Shown: in pieces, positions 8,075-16,336 of the stretch
Layout of the letters: the number at the start of each line of letters is the position of its first letter
Numbering within the stretch: the stretch's first letter is position 1
Virus record (IMG/VR): IMGVR_UViG_3300022074_000012
Coordinates: 1-64,000 of that record
DNA length: 64,000 nt
Source: a virus
Strand: one strand, 5' to 3'
Program-made: the position numbers and the translations under genes
Notes under the pieces: generated by a model
Seen by the model: the letters and a program-made list of their open reading frames with translations, nothing else
Told to the model about the DNA's origin: nothing
The model's database searches: none

Positions 8075-9046
8075 ATGGATATAATTGATTCCAAGTACAT
8101 AAGCTTGGTGTCTTCACGACTTCAAAAGTTTAAAAAAGTGAAGGCAGATCTATATAATTTTCGTTGCCCGATTTGTGGTGACTCTCAAAAACATAAGAAT
8201 AAAGCACGAGGATACTTGTATCCTGTCAAAGCAGATATGAACTTTAAGTGTCATAACTGTGGTGCTTCATCTACATTAAGTAATTTTATAAAGTCACTTG
8301 ATCCAGTGCTTTATAAGCAATACATATTTGAAAAGTTTAAAACAAGAAATACTGGCAAAGGATCAATCTTTGAAGAACCAAAGTTTGATTTTAAGAAACC
8401 TGTCTTCAAGAAGAGTTTAGATCTTCCAAGAGCATCAGAGATTCCTATCGCCACCAAATATCTTGAAAAGAGAAAAATAGATCCTACTCATTTTTACTTC
8501 ACAAAGGAGTTTCAAAAGTGGACAAATACACACAAACAGACCTTTCACACTATCCATAGGGATGAAAGTCGTGTTATAATACCACTGCATGATACAGAAA
8601 AAAACTTAATCGGATTTCAAGGCAGAAGTCTAGGTCCGAATTCTGTTAAATATATTACTGTGATGCTTAATGAAGATGCTCCTAAAATATACGGATTAGA
8701 TAAAATAGATGAAACAAAACCTATCTACATCACCGAAGGACCGTTCGACTCAACCTTTGTGGAAAACTCGGTTGCTATGTGCGGTTCCGATCTTGATATT
8801 GGGACGTTTGGTTGGAGCAGTTATATTTGGGTTTTTGATAACGAACCTCGTAACAGAGAAATCGTCAAACGAATATCCAACACCATTGATAAAGGAGAGC
8901 AAGTCATTATCTGGCCAAAGCAAGTAGTTGAAAAAGACATCAACGACATGGCACTGGCAGGACATGATATCATGTCAATACTAGAATCGAATACATATTC
9001 GGGATTAAAAGCAAAAGTAAAATTTAACACTTGGAAGAAGGTATGA
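8075..9046 (+). CDS. 61: DNA primase, T4 gp61 type
   Basis: Synthesises RNA primers for lagging-strand replication with the gp41-type helicase. A zinc-binding N-terminal domain has CPIC (C31, C34) and CHNC (C59, C62). A central primase core is followed by a TOPRIM-like segment ITEGPFDSTF with the catalytic Glu at 221 and later the acidic VFDNEP. The length of 323 aa is near that of T4 gp61. Driven by the consensus early promoter just upstream. The stop overlaps the nrdA ATG by 4 bp (ATGA), linking primer synthesis with dNTP supply. Confidence 0.9.
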   Translation: MDIIDSKYISLVSSRLQKFKKVKADLYNFRCPICGDSQKHKNKARGYLYPVKADMNFKCHNCGASSTLSNFIKSLDPVLYKQYIFEKFKTRNTGKGSIFEEPKFDFKKPVFKKSLDLPRASEIPIATKYLEKRKIDPTHFYFTKEFQKWTNTHKQTFHTIHRDESRVIIPLHDTEKNLIGFQGRSLGPNSVKYITVMLNEDAPKIYGLDKIDETKPIYITEGPFDSTFVENSVAMCGSDLDIGTFGWSSYIWVFDNEPRNREIVKRISNTIDKGEQVIIWPKQVVEKDINDMALAGHDIMSILESNTYSGLKAKVKFNTWKKV

Positions 9047-11358
9047 GCAACGGAACTAAAGTTGTAAAAAGAAACGGAACAATTCAACCACTCAATCTTG
9101 AGAAGATGCATGTAATGGTTGAAGAAGCATGTAATGGTCTTGCAGGAGTATCTGCAAGTCAAGTTGAGATACAATCAGGAATACAATTCTATGATGGTAT
9201 ATCTACTGGTGAGATACAAGAAATATTAATACGTTCTGCCAGTGATCTTATAGATTTAGATCATCCAAACTATCAGTATGTTGCAGCAAGATTATTATTA
9301 TACTCTGTTCGCAAACAATTATTTGGTAGGTTATTTGAACTACCAAAAGTTAAAGAACATGTTGAAAAGTGTATTGAGAAGGGTGTATATGACCCTGAGT
9401 TGACTGAATTATATTCAGATGATGAATTCATCAAACTTGAATCTTTCATTGACCATGACAGGGATTATTACTTCACATATGCTGGACTTAGACAAGTTAC
9501 TGATAAATATCTTGTACAGGACAGAAGTACAGGTGCTATTCATGAGACACCTCAGTTCATGTATCTGTTGATAGCAGCATCTATATTTTCCAAATATCCA
9601 AAAGAAATCAGGCTCGATTATGTTAAACGATACTACGACGCAATCTCAAAGCACAAAATCAACATCCCGACACCAATCATGGGGGGAGTCCGCACACCCC
9701 TTCGGCAGTATGCGTCTTGCGTTCTGGTTGATATCGACGACACCTTGGATAGTATTTTTAGTTCTGATATGGCCATTGGTAAGTATGTCGCACAAAGGGC
9801 TGGTATTGGCATCAACGCTGGCAGGATCAGGGGGATCAATGCTAAAATCAGGGGTGGAGAAGTTCAACACACAGGTGTCGTCCCGTTTCTCAAAAAGTTT
9901 GAATCAACTGTCAGATGCTGCACTCAAAATGGCATCAGAGGTGGATCAGCAACTGTCCACTTTCCAATCTGGCACCAAGAAATAAAAGATATATTAGTAT
10001 TAAAAAATAATAAAGGAACAGAAGATAATCGAGTAAGAAAGTTAGATTACTCAATTCAATTAAGTGCATTATTTTATCAGAGATTTATTGACAATGAAAA
10101 GATTACTCTTTTTTCTCCTCATGATGTGGCAGGGCTTTACGATAGTTTTGGTACAGAGTCTTTTGATGAGTTATACGTAAAGTATGAGAATGATGATTCT
10201 ATTCCTAAGACACAGGTAGATGCTCAAGAACTTATCCTAGACCTCTTGAAAGAAAGAGCAGAAACTGGTAGACTGTATATAATGAATATAGATCACTGTA
10301 ATTCTCATTCATCATTTACTGATAAAGTTGAGATGAGTAATCTATGTCAGGAGATAACACTCCCAACTAAACCTATACAACATATTGATGATGAAACTGG
10401 AGAAATTGCTCTCTGTATCCTTAGTGCTATTAATATTGGCAAAATTAGGGATGTTCAAGATCTTGAAGCTCTTTGTGATCTTAGTGTTAGGAGTCTTGAT
10501 GAACTCATTGATTTTCAAGGATACCCCGTCAAAGCAGCAGAGATCGCTACACGAGCAAGACGTTCACTTGGTGTTGGATACATTGGACTTGCACACTATC
10601 TTGCCAAGCAAGGTGTAAAATATGATGATCCGAAAGCATGGGAATTGGTACATGATTTAACAGAATCATTTCAATATTATCTAATAAAATCCACAGTAAA
10701 TCTTGCAAAAGAGAAGGGTGCATGTGAATATTCTAAAAATACTAAATATTCTCACGGTATATTGCCAATTGATACTTATAAAAAAGATGTTGATGAGATC
10801 GTTCCTAACAAATTAAAACATGATTGGGAATCTCTTAGAGCACTTGTCTTGGAACACGGAGTCAGGAACTCAACGTTGTCCGCACAGATGCCATCGGAGA
10901 GTAGTTCCGTTGTGTCAAACGCAACAAACGGAATCGAACCTCCTAGAGGATACTTGTCCATTAAAAAATCAAAGAAAGGACCTCTTAAGCAGATTGTTCC
11001 GCAGTATGGGTCTTTAAAGAATTCATACACTCTTCTTTGGGATATGGAGAACAATCGTGGATACATTAATGTAGTTGCTGTAATGCAAAAATTCTTTGAC
11101 CAAGCAATTTCTGGTAACTGGTCTTACAATCCACAACACTTTGAAGGTTCTGAAGTCCCAACAAGTGTAATGGCACAAGATCTTTTAACTACATATAAGT
11201 ACGGTTGGAAAACATCTTACTATCAGAACACCTACGATGTTAAGACAGATGAGGTTGAAAGTGATATCGAAACACCAAATACCCAATTAGACACGTTAAT
11301 CGAGGACATTATGTGCTCGGATCAGGAGGAAGAAGCTTGTGAAAGCTGTGCAATTTAA
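9043..11358 (+). CDS. nrdA: ribonucleoside-diphosphate reductase alpha subunit, class Ia
   Basis: Reduces ribonucleotides to deoxyribonucleotides together with NrdB. A short ATP-cone-like N-terminus (VVKRNGTIQPLN) is followed by the ten-stranded barrel. Active-site residues are all visible: C226 (SCVLVDIDD), N433-C435-E437 (SNLCQEI), C458 (ALCILSA), Y726-Y727 (TSYYQN), and a C-terminal redox pair CESC. ATG 9043 is chosen over the in-frame TTG 9031 because it overlaps the primase stop as ATGA. Segments near 9660-9960 and 10840-10950 use visibly more G/C-ending codons than the rest of the gene. 771 aa, full length. Confidence 0.95.
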   Translation: MSNGTKVVKRNGTIQPLNLEKMHVMVEEACNGLAGVSASQVEIQSGIQFYDGISTGEIQEILIRSASDLIDLDHPNYQYVAARLLLYSVRKQLFGRLFELPKVKEHVEKCIEKGVYDPELTELYSDDEFIKLESFIDHDRDYYFTYAGLRQVTDKYLVQDRSTGAIHETPQFMYLLIAASIFSKYPKEIRLDYVKRYYDAISKHKINIPTPIMGGVRTPLRQYASCVLVDIDDTLDSIFSSDMAIGKYVAQRAGIGINAGRIRGINAKIRGGEVQHTGVVPFLKKFESTVRCCTQNGIRGGSATVHFPIWHQEIKDILVLKNNKGTEDNRVRKLDYSIQLSALFYQRFIDNEKITLFSPHDVAGLYDSFGTESFDELYVKYENDDSIPKTQVDAQELILDLLKERAETGRLYIMNIDHCNSHSSFTDKVEMSNLCQEITLPTKPIQHIDDETGEIALCILSAINIGKIRDVQDLEALCDLSVRSLDELIDFQGYPVKAAEIATRARRSLGVGYIGLAHYLAKQGVKYDDPKAWELVHDLTESFQYYLIKSTVNLAKEKGACEYSKNTKYSHGILPIDTYKKDVDEIVPNKLKHDWESLRALVLEHGVRNSTLSAQMPSESSSVVSNATNGIEPPRGYLSIKKSKKGPLKQIVPQYGSLKNSYTLLWDMENNRGYINVVAVMQKFFDQAISGNWSYNPQHFEGSEVPTSVMAQDLLTTYKYGWKTSYYQNTYDVKTDEVESDIETPNTQLDTLIEDIMCSDQEEEACESCAI

Positions 11359-11395
11359 AACAAATTCTACAAGGAGATACAAAGTGGTTGATTCC

Positions 11396-12526
11396 ATGAC
11401 TGTATTTAATACAGAGAAAGTTGATACTAAAAAACAACCAATGTTTTTTGGAAAACCTTTAGGTGTTCAGAGATACGATTCATATAAGTATCCTGCATTT
11501 GAGAATTTAACTAAATCACAATTAGGATATTTTTGGAGACCAGAAGAGGTATCTCTACAGAAAGATCGTGGTGATTATCAATCACTTCGTCCAGAGCAGA
11601 AGCATATCTTTACATCAAACTTGAAGTATCAAGTAATGCTTGACTCTGTACAGGGTCGTGCACCTGGTATGGCATTTGCACCATATTGTTCTCTACCTGA
11701 GTTAGAGGCATGTATGAATGTATGGCAGATGATGGAAATGATTCACTCACGTTCATACACATATATCATGAAGAATGTATATTCAGATCCAAGTGAGGTA
11801 TTTGATACGATACTTGAAGATGATAGAATACTTGAACGTGCAGCAAACGTAACTGGTTCATATGATTCTTTTGTAAATTCAGCACATCAGTATGATCAAA
11901 GTAATTGGTGGAGAGAAGATTGGAAAGGTAGTTACAATTCTGATTTTGAAAGAAAAGAATTAAAAAGAAAACTTTATAGGGCAGTTGCCAATGTTAACAT
12001 ACTGGAAGGTATTCGTTTTTATGTTAGTTTCGCTTGTAGTTTTGCCTTTGGTGAACTTAAACTTATGGAAGGGTCAGCTAAGATCATATCCCTTATTGCT
12101 AGAGATGAAAACCAACACCTCGCCATCACCCAAAACATTTTAAATAATTGGAGAAAGGGTGACGATCCAGAGATGATTGACATTGTTAAAGAAGAAGAGC
12201 AATGGTTGATTCAAGCATTTAAAAACACAGTTGACGAAGAGAAGAGATGGGCAGAGTATCTGTTCAAAGATGGTTCAATGATTGGACTAAATGATAAACT
12301 ACTACAGCAATATGTTGAATGGGTAGCAAATCGTAGAATCAGAGCAATTGGATTTAAACCAATCTATGATGTACCTGCAAGAAACAATCCGTTACCTTGG
12401 ACAGAGCATTGGATTAGTTCTAAAGGATTGCAAGTGGCACCACAGGAGACAGAAGTAGAATCTTATATTGTCGGTGGTATCAAACAAGATGTAAAGAAAG
12501 ATACGTTCTCAGGTTTCAAATTATAA
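11396..12526 (+). CDS. nrdB: ribonucleoside-diphosphate reductase beta subunit
   Basis: Provides the diiron-tyrosyl radical for NrdA. Ligands are visible in order: Asp in MLDSVQG, Glu and His in MEMIHSRSY with the radical Tyr as the Y of that motif, Glu in LEGIRFYV, and Glu/His in RDENQH. The start is ATG 11396 (MTVFNTEKV). An in-frame GTG at 11384 lies 7 nt after AAGGAG (11371) and may be the real initiation codon, adding four residues. About 376 aa, typical for the family. A strong hairpin terminator follows. Confidence 0.94.
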   Translation: MTVFNTEKVDTKKQPMFFGKPLGVQRYDSYKYPAFENLTKSQLGYFWRPEEVSLQKDRGDYQSLRPEQKHIFTSNLKYQVMLDSVQGRAPGMAFAPYCSLPELEACMNVWQMMEMIHSRSYTYIMKNVYSDPSEVFDTILEDDRILERAANVTGSYDSFVNSAHQYDQSNWWREDWKGSYNSDFERKELKRKLYRAVANVNILEGIRFYVSFACSFAFGELKLMEGSAKIISLIARDENQHLAITQNILNNWRKGDDPEMIDIVKEEEQWLIQAFKNTVDEEKRWAEYLFKDGSMIGLNDKLLQQYVEWVANRRIRAIGFKPIYDVPARNNPLPWTEHWISSKGLQVAPQETEVESYIVGGIKQDVKKDTFSGFKL

Positions 12527-12529
12527 CAC

Positions 12530-12554
12530 AAGAGGGTTTTTAACCCTCTTTTTT
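12530..12554 (+). terminator. Rho-independent terminator after nrdB
   Basis: Stem AAGAGGGTT / AACCCTCTT with a TTT loop (12530-12550) followed by a T run, starting 3 bp after the nrdB stop. Confidence 0.85.
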
Positions 12555-12555
12555 A

Positions 12556-12584
12556 TTGACTACATAGAATTGTGATGTTATGAT
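12556..12584 (+). promoter_or_regulatory. sigma70-type promoter for GIY-YIG gene
   Basis: TTGACT (12556-12561), 17-bp spacer, TATGAT (12579-12584), directly after the nrdB terminator and just ahead of the ATG at 12588. The very short distance implies a leaderless or near-leaderless transcript. Confidence 0.65.
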
Positions 12585-12587
12585 TAA

Positions 12588-13043
12588 ATGACTGAGAAAC
12601 AAGTTGATTATGAAAACCCTTGGATTTACGAAGGCAATCCTTTTACCTCTGATGATATCGGGGACTATTATGGGTTCGTCTATCGCATCACAAATACCAC
12701 CAGCGGCAAGTCGTACATCGGAAGAAAGTACTTCGTGCAGAAAAGAAAACCCAAAGGAGCAAAGAGAAGAGTCACAAGTGAGTCAGACTGGAAGAAGTAC
12801 TACGGAAGCTCTGATGATCTTAAGCAAGATATTAGAAGAGATGGCAAGGATTCTTTCCGAAGAGAAATCCTCAGTCTCCACACAACCCTTGGAAAAGTAA
12901 ACTACGAAGAGACAAAACAACTATTTCTTCATAATGTGTTAATGGAGGCACTTGACGACGGGACTCCAATGTATTATAATAGCAACATACTCGGACGTTA
13001 TATGCGTAAAGATTATGGCAACTTTGAAACAGACAGTAAATGA
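12588..13043 (+). CDS. GIY-YIG endonuclease family protein
   Basis: Single-domain GIY-YIG nuclease: GFVYRI (29-34) stands for the GIY strand, SYIGRKYF (42-49) for YIG with the following Arg, and a conserved Glu lies in NYEETKQLF (about 105-113). 151 aa with a Lys/Arg-rich middle (KRKPKGAKRR). Such proteins in T4-like phages may be Seg-type homing nucleases or domesticated DNA-processing enzymes. It stands in its own transcription unit, not inside an intron. Nuclease fold confident; role open. Confidence 0.82.
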   Translation: MTEKQVDYENPWIYEGNPFTSDDIGDYYGFVYRITNTTSGKSYIGRKYFVQKRKPKGAKRRVTSESDWKKYYGSSDDLKQDIRRDGKDSFRREILSLHTTLGKVNYEETKQLFLHNVLMEALDDGTPMYYNSNILGRYMRKDYGNFETDSK

Positions 13044-13227
13044 AACATACTATTGGTCAATTGATCGAATGTGTGAACTTTGTTCTCGTGGTAATTTTGA
13101 AGAGGTTGTGAATGGTGATTCAATACGTCAAGAATTTGATGAATGGATCATGGCAAACAATAAAAATTTAGATGAGGATATCATCTCAATGGCATATATC
13201 GGAGAAGGAAGCGAGTATGATATATAA
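13015..13227 (+). CDS. small acidic hypothetical protein (70 aa)
   Basis: Starts inside the end of the GIY-YIG gene (29-bp overlap) at ATG 13015, giving MATLKQTVNETYYW; an earlier in-frame start at 12952 would overlap even more. Acidic, soluble, Trp/Tyr at the N-terminus, tail SMAYIGEGSEYDI. No family recognised. Confidence 0.6.
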   Translation: MATLKQTVNETYYWSIDRMCELCSRGNFEEVVNGDSIRQEFDEWIMANNKNLDEDIISMAYIGEGSEYDI

Positions 13228-13245
13228 TTTGTATTAATTAGAATC

Positions 13246-13521
13246 ATGTTACAGAAAATAGTAAATGGAATCGCTATTGCAAGTGGTGTTGTATCTCTCA
13301 CCGTTGTTGGTCTTGGTGGTTACGTATTCATTCGCAAGGATGCGATTATCGAAAACGTCAAAGGCAAAATAATGGAATCTGTTATGCCAGGTGGAATGAG
13401 TGGTATTCTTGGTGGTGGAGATGCTGGTGTTGGTGCACTTGAGGGTCTAGTGCCTAGTATGGCACCACCTGAAGGAACAGAACAATCAGCACCTATGTCA
13501 CCTATACCATTAGGTTTTTAA
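13246..13521 (+). CDS. small single-pass membrane protein (91 aa)
   Basis: One transmembrane helix (about 7-29, GIAIASGVVSLTVVGLGGYV) with a basic residue before and after, then a Gly/Pro/Met-rich tail. No signal-peptidase site. No known motif. One of several small membrane proteins in this region. Confidence 0.65.
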   Translation: MLQKIVNGIAIASGVVSLTVVGLGGYVFIRKDAIIENVKGKIMESVMPGGMSGILGGGDAGVGALEGLVPSMAPPEGTEQSAPMSPIPLGF

Positions 13522-13531
13522 TTCAAGATAG

Positions 13532-13564
13532 TTAACATAAAGTTAAATTTGCTATATATAAATA
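13532..13564 (+). promoter_or_regulatory. overlapping early-like and late promoter
   Basis: TTAACA (13532-13537), 17-bp spacer, TATATA (13555-13560), overlapped by an exact late TATAAATA (13557-13564). Intergenic and 18 bp before the ATG at 13583. Confidence 0.7.
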
Positions 13565-13582
13565 GTCGTCTAATTTTATGTC

Positions 13583-14005
13583 ATGGCTGAAGAAGTAAAA
13601 AAGAAGGAAGAACCTAAAAAAGTAGGTCCGTTTGGTAAATTAAAGGAACTTGCAGAGGACAAAGAGGAGCAGATGGAAATCTTCTCCACTTTTGTACGCT
13701 TGGGTATTTTGATTTGGAGTGGTGGAATCTTAACTTTAAATTATGTTTCAATTCCAAACTTTCCACAAAAAAATATAGATCCAACTTTCATAGCGAGCGT
13801 CTTCACAGGAGTCCTAGCTAGTTTTGGAATCCAAACAGCAAAGAATAAGAATGCTAATGGTGGTGGTGCAAAAGCACCTGCTCCAATATCTAAGGCAGAT
13901 ATGGAAAAATTAATTGAAAAGGCAGCAAATACTGCACCTGCTCAGACAATCAGGATTGAACAAGCACCAATGGTACTTGCTCCTACTCCTAACAAAAAAG
14001 CATAA
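13583..14005 (+). CDS. membrane protein with two hydrophobic segments (140 aa)
   Basis: Charged N-terminus (Lys/Glu-rich to about 37), hydrophobic segments near 45-65 (GILIWSGGILTLNYVS) and 74-90 (TFIASVFTGVLASFG), and an Ala/Pro-rich C-terminus with KADMEKLIEKAANTAP. Two membrane spans plus charged tails would be compatible with a class-II-like holin or a virion-associated membrane protein. No direct evidence for either. It has its own late promoter, and its stop overlaps the next start by one base. Confidence 0.65.
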   Translation: MAEEVKKKEEPKKVGPFGKLKELAEDKEEQMEIFSTFVRLGILIWSGGILTLNYVSIPNFPQKNIDPTFIASVFTGVLASFGIQTAKNKNANGGGAKAPAPISKADMEKLIEKAANTAPAQTIRIEQAPMVLAPTPNKKA

Positions 14006-14565
14006 TGGAAAAGAAAGAAGTGAAATGGTCTAGGTTATTTGCACTTGGATTGGGTGGAGTCGTTGGACTTTCACATCTTGGTATGATTGGAACTCTTATG
14101 AATCGTGAGAGTAAATTACCAAGTATCAATGTGCCAGTAGGACCTTATACAGCATACGAAGCAGAAGTCGGAAAAGAAGGATATAAAATTAAATATCGTG
14201 CAAACGATCCTTTAGTGATGCATGTGGAACGGGATAGTAACACTAAAGGTGGGTTTCTGGGATTGGCTAATAACAAAGTTAAAACCATCGAACAATACAC
14301 GATGGACGGTTCAGTTCACACAAAACCCAATAGTTCATCAACAACAATCGCAAACGGAAAATCCGAAGCATGCATCAAGGCAATCGGAGGTGCAGAAGGA
14401 ACAGGAAGACTCGTCGGTTCCAGTATTGGTGCTAGTGCTGCTCCTGCTCTGTCTAATATTCCCTTTGTTGGTTGGGTTGCTGCTGGTTGGGTGACTATGT
14501 TTTCAGGTAATCAAGGTGCAGAGATTGGTGGTCAAATGGCAGAGGATCTTAACAAAGATTGTTAG
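14005..14565 (+). CDS. membrane-anchored hypothetical protein (186 aa)
   Basis: N-terminal hydrophobic segment (about 10-30, LFALGLGGVVGLSHLGMIG) probably acts as an anchor, then a soluble beta-rich part (YEAEVGKEGYKIKYRAN) and a glycine/alanine-rich hydrophobic C-terminal stretch (GSSIGASAAPALSNIPFVGW). The latter looks like a glycine-zipper-type membrane segment. Coupled to the previous gene. Function unknown; phage lysis or envelope action possible. Confidence 0.65.
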   Translation: MEKKEVKWSRLFALGLGGVVGLSHLGMIGTLMNRESKLPSINVPVGPYTAYEAEVGKEGYKIKYRANDPLVMHVERDSNTKGGFLGLANNKVKTIEQYTMDGSVHTKPNSSSTTIANGKSEACIKAIGGAEGTGRLVGSSIGASAAPALSNIPFVGWVAAGWVTMFSGNQGAEIGGQMAEDLNKDC

Positions 14566-14584
14566 TGTGTAAACCGACATAATA

Positions 14585-14612
14585 TTGCGTAATTTTACTC
14601 AAGTGTTATAAT
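14585..14612 (+). promoter_or_regulatory. weak sigma70-like promoter
   Basis: TTGCGT (14585-14590), 16-bp spacer, TATAAT (14607-14612), in the 76-bp gap before the small-gene run that starts at 14642. The -35 match is poor. Confidence 0.4.
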
Positions 14613-14641
14613 AAATATTATTGTACTGGAGTTGAAAGATC

Positions 14642-14803
14642 ATGTCCCATTACATGTTAGGTTGGCACGACCAACAAAATAAACATTACGAAATCGGTGA
14701 ATATGCAAATGATGCATTTGAAGCTGTAAGACACGCAAGAGAGGATGTTCCGTATCTACATGAGCATCCTTTTTCTTTAGAATATATTAAAAAGGAGGAG
14801 TGA
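14642..14803 (+). CDS. small hypothetical protein (53 aa)
   Basis: ATG TCC CAT TAC at 14642, preceded by a ctggag ribosome site 10 nt upstream, and open to TGA at 14801. His-rich and acidic (MLGWHDQQNKHYEIGEYA), soluble, ending in KKEE. Overlaps the following start by one base. Confidence 0.6.
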   Translation: MSHYMLGWHDQQNKHYEIGEYANDAFEAVRHAREDVPYLHEHPFSLEYIKKEE

Positions 14804-14967
14804 TGAACGGAAGATTAGATAAAGTTGCGATGACAGACCGACTTATGAAACTTAAAAGAGAATTACACTATAAGTGTGAGATCGGAGAGAAGGGTGAATG
14901 GGAATGTAATGGAGCAAATGAATATCTAAACAAAACTTTTGCTATACTAGATGAATATTGGCAATGA
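14803..14967 (+). CDS. small hypothetical protein (54 aa)
   Basis: A strong ribosome site (aaggagg, 14791-14797) lies in the end of the previous gene, with ATG at 14803. Helical, charged, with two cysteines (HYKCEIGEKGEWECNG) that could pair or bind metal. Stop overlaps the next start by 4 bp (ATGA). Confidence 0.62.
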   Translation: MNGRLDKVAMTDRLMKLKRELHYKCEIGEKGEWECNGANEYLNKTFAILDEYWQ

Positions 14968-15128
14968 CCAATAGATTTAAAGAAATACTTCCACCTCATG
15001 TAAAGGAAGATAATTCTCATCCAGAGTTAATAGCACTGGGTATTATGTTATTAGGTATACTTATCATTGATATAATAGGATATTATCACGGTAACATGAC
15101 ATTACTTGAAACCCTAAAAAATTTGTGA
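14964..15128 (+). CDS. small single-pass membrane protein (54 aa)
   Basis: Basic N-terminus, then a hydrophobic span near 22-40 (LIALGIMLLGILIIDIIG) and a short C-terminal tail. Third member of a tightly overlapping three-gene run. Not assigned. Confidence 0.6.
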   Translation: MTNRFKEILPPHVKEDNSHPELIALGIMLLGILIIDIIGYYHGNMTLLETLKNL

Positions 15129-15155
15129 TTAAATAAAAGTAATTACAAAATTTTT

Positions 15156-15458
15156 ATGCTATCAACACAATATCGTCTACGACTAGTAGGCATATGCAAA
15201 GCAATTGCAGCAGGACAAGAAGTAAGTTTAGATGATATGATATGGGCAGAGAAACTAGCAAAGGCAAATACATCTGCAAGAGGTATGTTAGGTTCAGCAA
15301 GAAGATTAAAAACGGATGATGACTCAACTTTTCTTAAGTACTTGAATATAGGAGACTCCGATTCAAGGAAACATAGAAGGGGTTTCAGTGGAGCAGATGA
15401 TATTGCAGATTGGTTTCGTAATGATAGGAGATCAGATGACTGGAGACAACGTGACTGA
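15156..15458 (+). CDS. hypothetical protein (100 aa)
   Basis: Helical N-terminus (YRLRLVGICKAIAAGQ), then a basic/acidic C-terminus with DDIADWFRNDRRSDDWRQ. No enzyme motif. It looks like a conserved small phage protein with nucleic-acid-friendly charge, function unknown. The next gene starts within its last codons. Confidence 0.62.
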   Translation: MLSTQYRLRLVGICKAIAAGQEVSLDDMIWAEKLAKANTSARGMLGSARRLKTDDDSTFLKYLNIGDSDSRKHRRGFSGADDIADWFRNDRRSDDWRQRD

Positions 15459-15696
15459 ATATGAAAAGAGAGCACTCGATCCATGTTGGCAACACAAACA
15501 AGAATGCATTGCCATGTTCACCCTCGATTCACACAACACTAGCTACTTATATTGTAGAGAAGATGGAACATATTACTGGCAACATTGTCGAAAGGAATCG
15601 GAAGACGACATCTTCGTAGATGCAGATGGTCTACAACTTGATTTGTTAGGTGATCCTGTTCTTTCACATGAATGGATCTTGAAAGCAATTCTCTGA
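15436..15696 (+). CDS. hypothetical Cys/His-containing protein (86 aa)
   Basis: The start at ATG 15436 is supported by AGGAG (15426-15430) five bases upstream; in-frame GTG 15388 and ATG 15421 are longer alternatives. Contains CWQHKQEC, LYCREDG and YYWQHCRKE, four Cys and several His in a spacing that could bind a metal. No named family. Ends 29 bp before the PTOX start. Confidence 0.6.
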   Translation: MTGDNVTEYEKRALDPCWQHKQECIAMFTLDSHNTSYLYCREDGTYYWQHCRKESEDDIFVDADGLQLDLLGDPVLSHEWILKAIL

Positions 15697-15725
15697 GTAT
15701 ATATACTTATAGATACAAAAAAGAT

Positions 15726-16229
15726 ATGAAAAGATTTAATACATGGGTTTTAGATACCACAATCTATATCTTAGATTTTCTCTACAGGGGTAGAGATTTT
15801 CAAAGATTCTGGGTACTAGAAGTAATCGCAAGAGCACCTTACTTCTCCTTTATTAGTGTGTTACATTTTCGTGAATCTTTAGGACTTCGTGGTGAAGATC
15901 ACATATACTTAATGAAAGAACACTTTTACCAGGCACTCAATGAAACGGAACACTTGGAAGAAATGGAGCTTAGAGAAGGTAACAAGTATTGGGTTGACCG
16001 CTTCTTTGCCAAACATCTTGTTTTACTTTATTATTGGATTATGGTTGGGTACTATCTTATCAATCCTGTTAACGCTTACGACATCAACATGAAGATTGAG
16101 AAGCATGCATATGAAACTTATGTAAAGTATAGTGCATGGCATCCAGAAGATAAAAAGATTGCAGAGATTGCACAGGATGAATTAGATCATTCAAGAGAGT
16201 TAAGAAAAGCAATGTTAATGATTGCATAA
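15726..16229 (+). CDS. ptoX: plastoquinol terminal oxidase (alternative-oxidase family)
   Basis: Membrane-bound diiron oxidase passing electrons from plastoquinol to oxygen. In cyanophage infection it would act as a safety valve while PSII is kept running. Ligands are visible: E32 in LEVIARAPY, E73 and H76 in NETEH with adjacent LEEME, and E152/H155 in DELDH. INPVNAYDI and HAYETYVKY are typical of PTOX. 167 aa, shorter at the N-terminus than plastid enzymes, as usual for phage and cyanobacterial forms. ATG 15726 is preferred; ATG 15672 would add 18 residues. Followed by a 35-aa membrane peptide. Confidence 0.9.
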   Translation: MKRFNTWVLDTTIYILDFLYRGRDFQRFWVLEVIARAPYFSFISVLHFRESLGLRGEDHIYLMKEHFYQALNETEHLEEMELREGNKYWVDRFFAKHLVLLYYWIMVGYYLINPVNAYDINMKIEKHAYETYVKYSAWHPEDKKIAEIAQDELDHSRELRKAMLMIA

Positions 16230-16336
16230 TGGAAGTCGTATGGTCAATTAATATTATGGTTGCTATACTTGTGTTAGCAACCACATCTGTGATATACTAC
16301 ATAATGAGATATGACCTTTACAACCCAAATGATTAA
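16229..16336 (+). CDS. 35-aa single-helix membrane peptide after PTOX
   Basis: The ATG overlaps the PTOX stop by one base (TAATG). Almost entirely one transmembrane helix (INIMVAILVLATTSVIYYIM) with a short polar tail RYDLYNPND. The size and form are those of low-molecular-weight photosystem or cytochrome b6f subunits, but no sequence identity to a named one is evident. Overlaps the next gene by 26 bp. Could be spurious, though the coupling argues for a real gene. Confidence 0.5.
   Translation: MEVVWSINIMVAILVLATTSVIYYIMRYDLYNPND

Noticed and set aside
9633-9870. Minus-strand ORFs opposite the nrdA catalytic segment
   Set aside because: They are shadows produced by the G/C-ending codons of nrdA, without ribosome sites, promoters or protein-like composition.
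12588-13043. GIY-YIG gene as evidence of a group I intron in nrdB
   Set aside because: nrdB is uninterrupted and complete, and a terminator and a new promoter separate the two genes. No intron core was seen.
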